A stretch of 64,000 nucleotides of DNA, taken from the NCBI RefSeq assembly GCF_029892095.1, contig NZ_JARZAE010000004.1:1488001-1552000 (forward strand), given 5' to 3'. Origin of the DNA: Kitasatospora sp. MAP12-44. GTDB lineage: Bacteria; Actinomycetota; Actinomycetes; Streptomycetales; Streptomycetaceae. Shown piece after piece: positions 31,840 through 40,898 of this stretch. The notes below the pieces were generated by a model that was not told where the DNA came from, did no database searches, and saw only the letters and a list, made by a program, of their open reading frames with translations. The stretch's first letter is position 1, and every line of letters starts with the position of its first letter. The position numbers were made by a program, and so were the translations under genes.

Positions 31840-34800
31840 TTACTGCAAGCCGTTCCGCAGGCGGCGCAGGGTGGATGCGGCCTCCGGCAGGCCGGCTGCG
31901 TCCGCTTCGGCGGCGGCCTTGTCCAGGCGGATCCGTGCCGCCGTGGTGCGCTCCAGCGCCCGGCCCTCCATCAGAGCGGCCATCCTCAGCGCTTCGAAGC
32001 GCGGCGGGCTCGTCGCGTGCCCCGCGCGGTCGTAGACGGCGATGGTCTGCTCGAACGCTGCCAGCGCCTCCTCCGACCGGCCCGTGGCGGCGTGCACCCG
32101 GCCGCGGATGTGCAGGCATTGCGCGAGGTCGACGTCCACGCTGCGGAACTGCTCGCGCGCGGCGTCCGGGAACTCCTCGCGCAACCGATCGGCCTCGGCC
32201 AGGTAGCCGAGCGCCTCGCCCGCAGCGTCTGCACCGCGTGCGTCGACCGCTTCGACCGCGAGGGTGCGCAGGGCATCGGTGAGGTCCGGCAGGGCCGGCG
32301 CCGCGCGGTTGGACTCGAGCGCGCGCTCCAGGGCCGCCTTCGCGCCGTCCCAGTTGCCCGCCAGCGCCAACGCGCCCGCGGCTCCGGCCGCCGCGGAGGT
32401 CAGCAGCCCCTTCTCCGGCCACCTTTCGGCGATGTCCGCCAGGTGCAGGTACTGCACCGCGGCGTCCCGAGGCTCGCCCAGCGAGAGCAGGGCGCCGGCC
32501 AGATCGGCCCGGATCTGGGCGGTCAACTGCTCGGACTGCGACGGTTCCCGGTCCGTGCCGGCTCCGTCCGCGTGCTCCGGTGCGCCGGGTCCGGCCGGTT
32601 CTGCCTGTCCGGCCGGTCCTGCCGGGTCGAGCAGCGACTCCAGGACGGCCACGCCGTCGCCGACCGAGCCCTGCGCGCACAGCGCCCGGCCCAGTTGGAG
32701 TCGGGTGCCCCGGGCGTCCAGCGCCTGGCCCTCGCGGTCCAACCGGGCCGCCGCCTCCGAGAGAGCGCGCACGGCCGTCTGGTACTGCCGGGTGCTCAGC
32801 GCCATGCCGCCGAGCATCCGGTGCAGCGGGGTCAGCTCCTCGGCGGGGAGGTCCGCCGGGGCCTGCGCAAGGGCTCGTTCGAGTTCGCCCATCGCCTCGG
32901 CGTGGCGGTCCTGCTCGCCGAGCGCCAGCGCCAGCAGCAGCCGGGCCCGAGGTATCCGCCACCGCCAGTCCTGCTCCTCGAAGATCTCGACGGCGCGGCG
33001 TGCGTTGGCCTCGCCCTCGACCGCGGCGCCGTGGGTGGACCGGAACTCGGCGAGCACCTCGTGGACCACCGCGGTCTGGGTCAAGCCGTCCTCGGCACCC
33101 CAGTCGATCAGGCCCTGCGCCTCCGTGGTGAACGTCCCGCTCCACCGGGCGTGCTGCTCCGGCCCGGTGGCGTGGCGCATGGCGTGCCGGGCGGTGAAGA
33201 CGCGGCAGTGCCGCACCACCAGCTGCCGGCTCAGCAGTTCGCGGCGCTGCTCCTCGGTGTCCAGGCCGTCCGCCGGGAGCGCCTCGACGCGGGGCAGCAG
33301 CTCGTCGAGGAGCGGCCAGGCCGCCTCGGCCGCGGCTACGGCAGCGGCGTCGTCGTCCTCGCGCACTGTGGCACACCAGGCGACCCGCGCCTCGGCGGCG
33401 ATCTTCCAGGCCTCCTGCCCGGCCTTCGCGTAGAGCTCCACCGCCTCGCCGAGGCGCGCGGCACAGGCGGCCCAGTCGTCGCGCTGCGCGGCGCGCTGCG
33501 CCAGCTCCGAGGCGATCTCGCCGCGGACGAACTCGTCGGCGGCCGCAGCGTCCGCGCCCTCGGCGCGCTCGATGACCGCGTCCCACAGCGCCTTCCCCCG
33601 GGGGTGGCCGCTGCGGTCCAGGCGGCGTGCCTCGGCGAGGAGTTCGGCGAAGTCCTCGGGCAGCTCCGTCGAGCCCGCGGCGGGGACGCCGGAGGACGAG
33701 GTGTCGGTCGACGGAGCATCGGTGGCCGCGGCCTCGGTGGGCCGGGCCAGGACCGAGGTCTGCACGCCCAGGTTGAGCTGTGCCACCAGCGGACGCAGGG
33801 CCAGCTGCTCCTGGCGCCGGGTGGAGACCGTGTCGTTGCCGTTGCGGGCGTCGAAGCGCGCTGCCAGCTCGCCGGCCTGCACCGCGACGTCGTCCCGCAG
33901 CGCCGCCGCGGTCCACTCCGTTCCCAGCGGTCCCGGGCACGGCAGCGCGCCGTGCCCGGTCTCGACCAGCCGCGACAGCAGCGCCTCGACGGCGGTGAGG
34001 AACTGCAGGCGGTCGGCCGGTGCGCCCATGAACCCGAACGACGCGCGGTTCTGCGCCAGCAGTTCCAGGCCGCGGGCCTCGTTGCCGGTCAGCGCACAGA
34101 ACATCAGGTGCCGGCCGAGCGGGACGAGCTCGGCCTCCTGGCCGCGGACCTTGCGGTAGCCGGTGAGGTGTGCGGCACGGGCCTCGTCGAACCGCCCGAG
34201 CCGCAGCAGCGGCAGCAGGGCCAGGGCCTGGCTGCTGTGCGGCTCGTCATCGCAGGTGTGGTTGCCGTCGAAGGTCGGCTGCAGCTCCGCGAGCCCGCGC
34301 TCGTCCTCGCCGCGACGGAGGTGGTGGACGGCCCGCTGCCTGGCCTCGCAGGCCGCGCAGTCGCTGAACCCCGTGCGGCCCCGGGTCGCCCACAACTCGT
34401 AGGCCAGCTGCTCGTTCTCGCCCAACTGCGCTGCCAGGTGGTACTCCTGGGCGTGGACCGGCTGCAGGTCGTGCCCGGCGGCCTGGTAGCGGCGCCGCAT
34501 CTCGGCGATCCAGCCGCGGATGGACGCCAGCGGCACGTCGGGCGTGGACAGCAGGCCGGAGGCGACCCACTTGAAGTACCAGAACAGCCGGTGGGCCTCG
34601 TGCTCGTCGAACGTCTTCTGGTCCGCGTCCCACAGCTGCAGCAGCCGGGCGAAGGCGACGGGGAACTTCACCACCTCCCCGCTGCCGTAGTAGGCGCGCA
34701 TCAGCTCGACCAGGGTGGAGACGGTAACCTCGGGGTCGCCGAATCCCTCGGCGGCGTCGACGAGTTCCTCCGCGATCGCCGCGGTGGCCCGCCCCTTGGG

Positions 34801-34863
34801 CCGGTTCTGGTTCTCGTGCAGCGCCGCGAAGAACTCGTCGCGAGTGCTGGGTGTGGTCGTCAC
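31840..34863 (-). CDS. Large TPR-repeat protein coupled to an HSP90 homologue
   Basis: A 1007-residue soluble, Ala/Glu/Leu-rich helical protein with TPR-like repeats through much of its length (for example MGELERALAQAPADLPAEEL, ALRMAALMEGRALER). A central acidic, Ser/Thr-rich linker lies near residues 375-395. It also contains a CAACEARQRAVHHLRRGEDE segment. No catalytic motif is visible. The GTG at 34863 overlaps the stop of the HSP90 gene and has AAGGAGGA upstream. TPR proteins are common HSP90 co-chaperones in eukaryotes, so a physical partnership is plausible but unproven in bacteria. Last gene of the operon. Confidence 0.75.
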   Translation of the reverse strand: MTTTPSTRDEFFAALHENQNRPKGRATAAIAEELVDAAEGFGDPEVTVSTLVELMRAYYGSGEVVKFPVAFARLLQLWDADQKTFDEHEAHRLFWYFKWVASGLLSTPDVPLASIRGWIAEMRRRYQAAGHDLQPVHAQEYHLAAQLGENEQLAYELWATRGRTGFSDCAACEARQRAVHHLRRGEDERGLAELQPTFDGNHTCDDEPHSSQALALLPLLRLGRFDEARAAHLTGYRKVRGQEAELVPLGRHLMFCALTGNEARGLELLAQNRASFGFMGAPADRLQFLTAVEALLSRLVETGHGALPCPGPLGTEWTAAALRDDVAVQAGELAARFDARNGNDTVSTRRQEQLALRPLVAQLNLGVQTSVLARPTEAAATDAPSTDTSSSGVPAAGSTELPEDFAELLAEARRLDRSGHPRGKALWDAVIERAEGADAAAADEFVRGEIASELAQRAAQRDDWAACAARLGEAVELYAKAGQEAWKIAAEARVAWCATVREDDDAAAVAAAEAAWPLLDELLPRVEALPADGLDTEEQRRELLSRQLVVRHCRVFTARHAMRHATGPEQHARWSGTFTTEAQGLIDWGAEDGLTQTAVVHEVLAEFRSTHGAAVEGEANARRAVEIFEEQDWRWRIPRARLLLALALGEQDRHAEAMGELERALAQAPADLPAEELTPLHRMLGGMALSTRQYQTAVRALSEAAARLDREGQALDARGTRLQLGRALCAQGSVGDGVAVLESLLDPAGPAGQAEPAGPGAPEHADGAGTDREPSQSEQLTAQIRADLAGALLSLGEPRDAAVQYLHLADIAERWPEKGLLTSAAAGAAGALALAGNWDGAKAALERALESNRAAPALPDLTDALRTLAVEAVDARGADAAGEALGYLAEADRLREEFPDAAREQFRSVDVDLAQCLHIRGRVHAATGRSEEALAAFEQTIAVYDRAGHATSPPRFEALRMAALMEGRALERTTAARIRLDKAAAEADAAGLPEAASTLRRLRNGLQ

Positions 34864-36716
34864 CGCGACTCCTCCTTGTTGGTGCCGGCCGCCTGGGCCG
34901 CGAATTCGAGCAGGCCGAGGAACGAGCGGTTGAGCAGCGCGTGGTCCGAGGGACGCAGCGGCCGCCTGGAGAGCAGCAGCGCCTGGCCGTACAACGCCTC
35001 GATCGCCGTCTCGGACAGCTGCGGGTCCGCCGTGGCCGCCAGCTCGGACAGCTTGCGGATCAGCGGGTTGAGGTAGTTGAGGATCAACTGGGCGCGCGGC
35101 GCGGACGAGTTGAGCGAACCGAGGATACCGGCCCACAGGTCGTCCGCCCCGGCGGACAGCTCCGCTCGGCGGCGCTCGTGCCGCGCCTCCCGGTTGTCCA
35201 CCAGCATCGCGGGCACGCCGACGGGCTGGAAGGCGCGCAGCGTCACGTCGGTGTCGAGCCGGTCCGCGACCACGCGGGCGCGGGCCAGGAACGGCGCGGC
35301 GGCCAGCTCAGCGGCCGGGTCGACGCTGTCGAGGTGCGCGGTGACGGTCTCCGGGTCCAGGTCGGTCACGGTGGTCCCGGGCCGGACCCGCGGGAGCTGG
35401 TGCACCAGTTCGCGGTCGTAGACGTAGCCGCCGTTGACCACGCCGAGTCCGGCGGCGGCGGCGATCGGCGCGACCTGCCGGAACTCCTCCACGGTCTGGG
35501 TCACCAGCACCACCGGGTGCGCGCGGGAGAACTCGTCCAGGCTGACCGTGCCGTCCGTGGTCTCGAACGGCAGCCACGGCAGCAGCAGGGCGAGCAGTTC
35601 GTCGTCGTACCGGGCCATCGCCTTGACGGCCAGGTGGTGGACGTCCAGGAAGCGCCGCAGCAGTGCCAGGTCGGAGGCGGCCAGTTCGGTCAGCCACTGC
35701 CGCACGCGCTCGCCGATCGCGTCGCGGACGGCGGCCAGCGTCTCGTCCGCGTACAGCGCCTCGCGCGACGCGGTGGGGCGCAGACCGGTGGTGTCCACCA
35801 CGCAGGCCACGAAGAAGGCCCAGTCCGGGACCAGTTCGGTGGCCTGGTCGGACAGCAGCATGCCCTTGAGGTGCACCCGGTGGCCGGATCGCCTGGTCGG
35901 GTGCGCGGGTGTCGGCAGCACGCAGGCCACGCCCTTGAGCCCGACCAGCGGGATGTCCAGGTCGATGGTGTCCAGCGGGGTGAAGTCGAAGACGGCCTTG
36001 CCGTACGCGGCCAGCGCCTCGCGGCGGGCGGCGGGCGAGCGGTACGAACGCTCCCACACCGGCGGCGTGTCGTTCACCCGGCTCACATCGCCGTGGCGGT
36101 CCACGACCTCGACCTCGTACTTCAGCAACGACCCGAAGTGCTTGGCCAGTTGCAGGACCGTGCCGGGCTCCAGCCACTCGCTGCCGTCGGCCCGCGGGCT
36201 CAGCGTGACCGTCGTTCCGGGCCGCGCGACCGAACCGGCGGGCAGCGTCCGGATGCTGTACGTGCCGTCGCTCTGGCCGCGCCACTCGACGGCGGACGCG
36301 TTCGGCTCCTTGGCGCTGCGCGAGACCACCCGGATCTCGTCGGCGACGACGAAGCAGGCGAGCAGGCCGATGCCGAACTGGCCGATGAAGTCGGCCCGTT
36401 CGGCCGCGAGGTCGAGGTCCCCTGCGGCGTTGCGCTTGGAGGAGCGGCCGATCGTGGCCAGGAAGGTGTGGACGTCGGCCTCGGTGAGCCCCACCCCGGA
36501 GTCCTCGACGGTGATGCCGCCGTCCACGCCGGTGCGGATCGTGATCCGTGCGGGGGCGGTGGGGTCGAGCAGTCGGCGCGCCGTGATCGCGTCGACGGCG
36601 TTCTGCATCAGCTCCCGCAGGTAGACCCTGGGAGAGGAGTAGAGGTGGTGGGAGAGCAGGTCGACGAGGCCGCGCAGGTCGACCTGGAACGTGTGGCCCG
36701 GCTGGTTGGTGGTCAC
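34860..36716 (-). CDS. HSP90/HtpG family protein
   Basis: A 618-residue HSP90 homologue. The ATP-binding GHKL domain shows YLRELMQNAVDAI (N box), VEDSGVGLTEADV (metal/adenine loop) and FIGQFGIGLLACFV. The middle domain has VHLKGMLLSDQATELVPDWA, like the HtpG middle domain catalytic loop. The C-terminal part (NPLIRKLSELAATADP) is short, and no MEEVD-type tail is expected in bacteria. The GTG start follows GGAGAGAA. It is flanked by two TPR-protein genes on the same strand. It is probably a specialised chaperone rather than the main HtpG; that is inferred from its unusual neighbours. Confidence 0.88.
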   Translation of the reverse strand: MTTNQPGHTFQVDLRGLVDLLSHHLYSSPRVYLRELMQNAVDAITARRLLDPTAPARITIRTGVDGGITVEDSGVGLTEADVHTFLATIGRSSKRNAAGDLDLAAERADFIGQFGIGLLACFVVADEIRVVSRSAKEPNASAVEWRGQSDGTYSIRTLPAGSVARPGTTVTLSPRADGSEWLEPGTVLQLAKHFGSLLKYEVEVVDRHGDVSRVNDTPPVWERSYRSPAARREALAAYGKAVFDFTPLDTIDLDIPLVGLKGVACVLPTPAHPTRRSGHRVHLKGMLLSDQATELVPDWAFFVACVVDTTGLRPTASREALYADETLAAVRDAIGERVRQWLTELAASDLALLRRFLDVHHLAVKAMARYDDELLALLLPWLPFETTDGTVSLDEFSRAHPVVLVTQTVEEFRQVAPIAAAAGLGVVNGGYVYDRELVHQLPRVRPGTTVTDLDPETVTAHLDSVDPAAELAAAPFLARARVVADRLDTDVTLRAFQPVGVPAMLVDNREARHERRRAELSAGADDLWAGILGSLNSSAPRAQLILNYLNPLIRKLSELAATADPQLSETAIEALYGQALLLSRRPLRPSDHALLNRSFLGLLEFAAQAAGTNKEESR

Positions 36717-36729
36717 TTGGGCTTCTCTC

Positions 36730-37791
36730 CTACTTCGCCGTCTTGGCCGGCTTGGCCTTCTTGCATTCCTGGCGCGCCTTGGCGAACACCTGACCGGGGT
36801 TGCCGCAGTAGGCCCAGGGAAAGCGGGTCGCGTGGTCACCGATGCGCTCGAACAGCTGCCGGGCGCTCGCCAGGTCGCCTGCCAGCCAGAACGCCAGGGC
36901 GAAGGTGTTGAGCGCGGGGTACGGCGACTCGGTGGGCGAGTAGTCCGGGTGCAGCACGGACGCGGCCGCGGCCTGCCGGAGCTCCTCGACCACCTCGGGG
37001 CTGCGCATGTAGGCGGCATCGTCCGGCGAGGGCAGGTCGAGCCAGTGCTCGATGTGTGCCTCCGCGGTCAGCATGCCTAGGCCGCTGCCGGGCGGGGCCT
37101 TCGCCAGCGACTCCCGGGCGAAGCCGTGCATCTCCTCGTGGGAGCCGCTCCACTTCGCGCACACCTGCTGGAGCAGCGCCGAGTGCAGCGCCACGTGCGT
37201 CGGCGCCCGGCGTACCCCGGCCTCGAACCGTCGCCGCGTCACGTCGTGCCCGTGCTCGAGCCCTCGGGACGCGGTGGTCAGGAAGGTCCAGGGGGCGGCG
37301 GAGTCCGGGTCCAGCTCGACGGCGGCGTACAGGTGCTCCTCGGCGCCGCGCAACCGCTCGTGGAACAGGTCGAACTGCTCCCGGCTGACCCGCGAGGCCT
37401 GCGCACGGGACCGCGCCTCCCACGCCCACGCGACGTGCCGTGCCCCGGAGACGGTCCGCGCCAGCGGGTCATCGGACCGGCTGCGCCCGATGTCCAGCAG
37501 GAGGTTGCCGGGCATGTCCTGGACGCAGGTGACCAGCGAGGTCAGCCGGGCGTGGTCCCCCCGGTCCCGGCACGGCTGCAGGACCGCGGCGACGCCGTCC
37601 CAGTCCCCGCGCGTCACCGCCGTGCGCAGCGCGGTGAGTTCCGGGTCGCCGTGGTCGTGGTCGAGCGAGACCGGCGCCGGCCCAGCGGGACGCGCGGCGG
37701 GCGAGCTCGGGGACGCACGGCGCTTCGAGGCGGCACGCAGGACCACCGCGAACGCGATCGCGGCAGGCGTCAGCAACGAGAGGTTGGACAC
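36730..37791 (-). CDS. Membrane-anchored helical-repeat protein, first gene of the HSP90 operon
   Basis: A 353-residue protein. The N-terminus may be a short membrane anchor (LSLLTPAAIAFAVVLRAASK). The rest is helical repeats in the style of DUF4034/TPR proteins (LHSALLQQVCAKWSGSHEEM, NTFALAFWLAGDLASARQLF). No catalytic residues are apparent. The C-terminus is Lys-rich (ECKKAKPAKTAK). AAGGAAAC precedes the GTG. It lies 13 bases upstream of the HSP90 gene and is probably its co-transcribed partner, possibly tethering the complex to the membrane. Confidence 0.7.
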   Translation of the reverse strand: MSNLSLLTPAAIAFAVVLRAASKRRASPSSPAARPAGPAPVSLDHDHGDPELTALRTAVTRGDWDGVAAVLQPCRDRGDHARLTSLVTCVQDMPGNLLLDIGRSRSDDPLARTVSGARHVAWAWEARSRAQASRVSREQFDLFHERLRGAEEHLYAAVELDPDSAAPWTFLTTASRGLEHGHDVTRRRFEAGVRRAPTHVALHSALLQQVCAKWSGSHEEMHGFARESLAKAPPGSGLGMLTAEAHIEHWLDLPSPDDAAYMRSPEVVEELRQAAAASVLHPDYSPTESPYPALNTFALAFWLAGDLASARQLFERIGDHATRFPWAYCGNPGQVFAKARQECKKAKPAKTAK

Positions 37792-38010
37792 GAGTTTCCT
37801 TCCAGCGGCCGAACAGCGCGAGATCGCTCGATCGGCAGCCGCAGATTATCTGATTGCGCCGACGAGGTGACACCGCGTTTTCCTCGCCTCCACAGTGCGC
37901 GGAACACGGTCGTGGCCAGGGTCGATGCATCAGCTCCACCCTGCTCGGGCCCCTCGCCGCCGCCACCACCGCCGGTGGCAGCGGGCAGCGGCGGCGGGTG
38001 CCCGCCTCGG

Positions 38011-39312
38011 TCAGCCGAGTGAGTCGACCAGTTCGGCGATCGCCGTCAGCGGCTGGTGGGCCGCGAGTTCGGCGGCCAGGTCGGCGGCGTTGGCGCGGTA
38101 GGTCGGGTCGGCCAGGACCCGGTCGACGGCCTCGCGCAGCTCCGGTTCGCCCGGACGTCCGGTGCGCAGGTCGATGCCGACGCCGCGCCAGGCCACCCGG
38201 GCGGCCACCTCGGGCTTGTCCTCGCTGCCGCCGGCGACCACCAGCGGCACCCCGAAGGCCAGCGCCGTGTGGACGCCGCCGTAGCCGCCGTTGCTGATCA
38301 GCACATCGGCGTGCGGCAGCAGCCGGTCGAACGGCAGGTAGCCGGCGGCCCGGACGTTGGCCGGCAGGCCGCCGAGCGCCTCGGCCAGCAGCTCGGGACC
38401 GTCCGGGCGGACGGTGGCGGCGACCACCAGCAGGTCGGGGCGGTCGGCCAGCGCCCGCACCGCGGGGACCAGCAGCTCGGTCAGGTCGTCGTTGGCCAGG
38501 GTGCCCTGGGTGACCACCACGACCGGCCGGTCCTCCTTCAAGTCCGGCCACCACACCGGCAGTTCCGCCTCGCCCCGGCTCGGCAGCGGCAGCGCGCCGA
38601 TGTACCGCAGCGAGGCCGGCGCGTCGCTGCGCGGGTAGTCGAACCCCGGGACGGTCAGCTGCAGGTAGTGGTCGGGCCCGGTCACGGCGGCGTCCGCCCG
38701 TGACCCCGGCGGCAGTTCAGCCCCGACACCGGCGAAGACCTCGGCCGCGTACCGCCGGAGCGGCTCGCCGCGCCGCACCGCCTCGGCGTTCAACTCGCGG
38801 TTGCGGGCCAGCCCTTCCGGTCCTGCCTGGGGCGGCAGGGCGAGCCCGAAGGGTGCGGTGTCGACGCTCTGCAGCATCGGCGGGGCCACCCCGATGCTCA
38901 CCACGGCCGGCCGCTCGCCGCGCGGGTGGGCCAGTGCCAGGGCCACCGCGCCGTGGAAGAAGCAGTCGCCGAGCACGACCGTGGCCGGGAACTCGGCCAG
39001 CAGCGCGCGCAGCGCCCGGTACTGCGCGGGGACCGGGTCGATGAAGATGTGCCGAGCATCGAAGACCATCCGCTGCGGCCCGGGCGGCAGTTCGGCCCGG
39101 CCCGGGAAGTGGTCGTTGATCCGGCGGTCGTCGAAGTCCGCCTCCGGCGGCAGGGCGACGAACCGCGCCCCGGTCTGCTCGGCGGCCTCGGCGAACCGCG
39201 CCCCGCCGAGGAAGACCACCTCGTGCCCGCGTGCGACCAGGTCGGCGGTGATCGCCAGCAGTGGCGCGGTGTGCCCGTGCGCGGGCATGGCGGTGGTGAT
39301 GATTCTGGACAT
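38011..39312 (-). CDS. Macrolide-type (GT1) glycosyltransferase
   Basis: A 433-residue UDP-sugar-dependent transferase. The N-terminal acceptor domain starts with AMPAHGHTAPLLAITADLVA, typical of MGT/UGT proteins. The donor domain has VVVTQGTLAN and LPHADVLISNGGYGGVHTAL (a GGxG-type donor loop), then VPLVVAGGSEDKPEVAARVA. Bacterial relatives glycosylate and inactivate macrolides or decorate natural products. No biosynthetic cluster lies nearby, so self-protection or xenobiotic glycosylation is favoured. GGGGGGTT precedes the ATG. Confidence 0.88.
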   Translation of the reverse strand: MSRIITTAMPAHGHTAPLLAITADLVARGHEVVFLGGARFAEAAEQTGARFVALPPEADFDDRRINDHFPGRAELPPGPQRMVFDARHIFIDPVPAQYRALRALLAEFPATVVLGDCFFHGAVALALAHPRGERPAVVSIGVAPPMLQSVDTAPFGLALPPQAGPEGLARNRELNAEAVRRGEPLRRYAAEVFAGVGAELPPGSRADAAVTGPDHYLQLTVPGFDYPRSDAPASLRYIGALPLPSRGEAELPVWWPDLKEDRPVVVVTQGTLANDDLTELLVPAVRALADRPDLLVVAATVRPDGPELLAEALGGLPANVRAAGYLPFDRLLPHADVLISNGGYGGVHTALAFGVPLVVAGGSEDKPEVAARVAWRGVGIDLRTGRPGEPELREAVDRVLADPTYRANAADLAAELAAHQPLTAIAELVDSLG

Positions 39313-39427
39313 GTGGAACCCCCCATTGCGTCGTCGGCCGGTCCGTGCGCACCCCCGTGGTCGTTTCTGCGCACCCGGCCCGCTGTTCAGGCTAGCCGGG
39401 TTGACAACTCGGTGTGGTCGGACGGGG

Positions 39428-39505
39428 GCGTCAGAGGCGCTCGGGGACGGGGTGCGTCAGAGGCGCTCGGGGACGGGGTGCGTCAGAGGCGCTCGGGGAC
39501 CGGGT
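39428..39505. repeat. Three tandem 26-bp copies spanning the MFS stop codon
   Basis: GCGTCAGAGGCGCTCGGGGA followed by CGGGGT repeats at 39428, 39454 and 39480; the third copy has one C for G change. The third copy encodes the last residues of the permease and its stop, so the 3' end of the gene has been duplicated twice downstream. Likely a slippage product; function unknown. Confidence 0.9.
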
Positions 39506-40898
39506 TGCCGACGGCCTCGATGGCGCGGCGGACGGGGACCTTCGCCAGCACGGCGAAGCCGATGACGAAGAACACCAGCAGCGAGATGATCGCCGAGCGG
39601 TAGCTGCCGGTGACCTGGTAGGCGAGGCCGAAGACCAGCGGTCCCATCCAGCTGGTGCCGCGGTCACTGATCTTGTAGACGCTGAAGTACTCGGCCTCGC
39701 GGCCGGCCGGGATCAGGTGCGAGAACAGCGAGCGGGAGAGCGCCTGGCTGCCGCCGAGCACCAGCCCGATCATGGCGGCCAGCGCGAAGAACCAGGCGGG
39801 TTGGTGGGCGGGCATCAAGTACCCCAGGGCGAGGGTGATCACCCAGCCGACCAGGGAGCCGAGGACGGTCCGCTTGGCGCCGTACCGGCGGGCGATGCGG
39901 CCGAGGAGCAGCGCGCCGCCGATCGCCACGATCTGGACCAGCAGGACGGCGGCGACCAGTGTGGTCTGGCCCATGCCGAGCTCTTCGCTGCCGAAGAGGG
40001 AGGCCTGCGAGACGACGGTCTGGATGCCGTCGTTGTAGCAGAGGAAGGCGGCAAGGAAGAGCAGGGTGAGCGGGTAGCGGCGCATGCCGCGCAGGGTGCG
40101 GGCGAGTTCGCGCAGGCTACCGGCGGCGGGCCGGCCGTCGGACCCGGTGCCGGACTCGGTGCCGGACTCGGTGCGGTCGGACGTGGCGCGGGCGGGGGCC
40201 GCACCGGCTCGGGAGGGCAGCCGCACCAGCGGGACGAGGGTGAACAGCGCCCACCACAGACCGGCCGAGGCCAGGCAGATCCGCACCGCGGTGCCGGAGG
40301 ACAGGCCGAGCGCGTCGTGGCCCTCGAACAGCGCCAGGTTGGCGATCAGCAGCAGTCCGCCGCCCGCGTAGCCGTAGGCCCAGCCCTTGGAGGAGACCGA
40401 GTCGCGCTCGTCGGCGCTGGCCAGGCCCGGCAGGAAGGCGTAGGAGAGCGCGACCGACACCGCGTACGCGATGTTGGCGATCACCAGCAGTGCGGCGCCG
40501 AGCAGGTAGCGGTTCCCGCTGAGGAAGAACATCCCCATGGTGGCGACCGCGCCGACGTACGCGAAGCCGCACATCAACTCCTTGTGCCGCCCGGTACGGT
40601 CGGCGACCGTGCCGACCAGCAGCATCACCGCGACCGAGAGCAGCACGGAGAAGGAGACCGTGTAGGGGAAGAACGACCCCGCGCGCACCGTCAGGCCCAG
40701 CGGGTGGATGTTGCCGCCCGCATCGGCTGCGTTCTTGGCGATGGAGGTGAGGTACGGGCCGAGGAACACCGTCAGTACCGTGGCCGAAAAGGCGGCGTTG
40801 GCCCAGTCGTTGATGTACCAGCCGAACTGCATCCGGCGCAGGGCGCGGGTGTCGGTGGCTGCCGCCGGGTGGTCAGGCAGGTGGGTCGCGGTGTTCAT
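39483..40898 (-). CDS. MFS permease, UMF1/Atg22-like family
   Basis: A 471-residue transporter with 11-12 helices. The N-terminal MQFGWYINDWANAAFSATVL is the diagnostic Y-D-W-A-N-S-A-F-type motif of the UMF1/Atg22 family. Further motifs are LVGTVADRTGRHKELM (loop 2-3) and LVLGGSQALSRSLFSHLIPA. A Thr/Ser-rich loop (ARATSDRTESGTESGTGSDG) links the halves. Its ATG overlaps the stop of the glycerophosphodiesterase gene (ATGA), so it may import or export the product, perhaps glycerol phosphate or a head-group alcohol. Substrate not readable. Confidence 0.85.
   Translation of the reverse strand: MNTATHLPDHPAAATDTRALRRMQFGWYINDWANAAFSATVLTVFLGPYLTSIAKNAADAGGNIHPLGLTVRAGSFFPYTVSFSVLLSVAVMLLVGTVADRTGRHKELMCGFAYVGAVATMGMFFLSGNRYLLGAALLVIANIAYAVSVALSYAFLPGLASADERDSVSSKGWAYGYAGGGLLLIANLALFEGHDALGLSSGTAVRICLASAGLWWALFTLVPLVRLPSRAGAAPARATSDRTESGTESGTGSDGRPAAGSLRELARTLRGMRRYPLTLLFLAAFLCYNDGIQTVVSQASLFGSEELGMGQTTLVAAVLLVQIVAIGGALLLGRIARRYGAKRTVLGSLVGWVITLALGYLMPAHQPAWFFALAAMIGLVLGGSQALSRSLFSHLIPAGREAEYFSVYKISDRGTSWMGPLVFGLAYQVTGSYRSAIISLLVFFVIGFAVLAKVPVRRAIEAVGNPVPERL

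Noticed and set aside
30077..33940. A 1287-codon minus-strand frame spanning the STAND gene and half of the TPR gene
   Set aside because: It crosses two well-supported genes in the wrong frame and its translation is low-complexity Arg/Gly/Pro sequence.
31003..35076. A 1357-codon plus-strand frame across the TPR and HSP90 genes
   Set aside because: Antisense to genes with clear ATPase and TPR motifs; no domain of its own.
38011..39312. Part of a macrolide biosynthetic cluster
   Set aside because: No polyketide synthase, sugar-biosynthesis or tailoring genes are adjacent; a resistance or detoxification role fits better.
39428..39505. CRISPR-like repeats
   Set aside because: The 26-bp units are directly adjacent with no spacers, and no cas genes are present.
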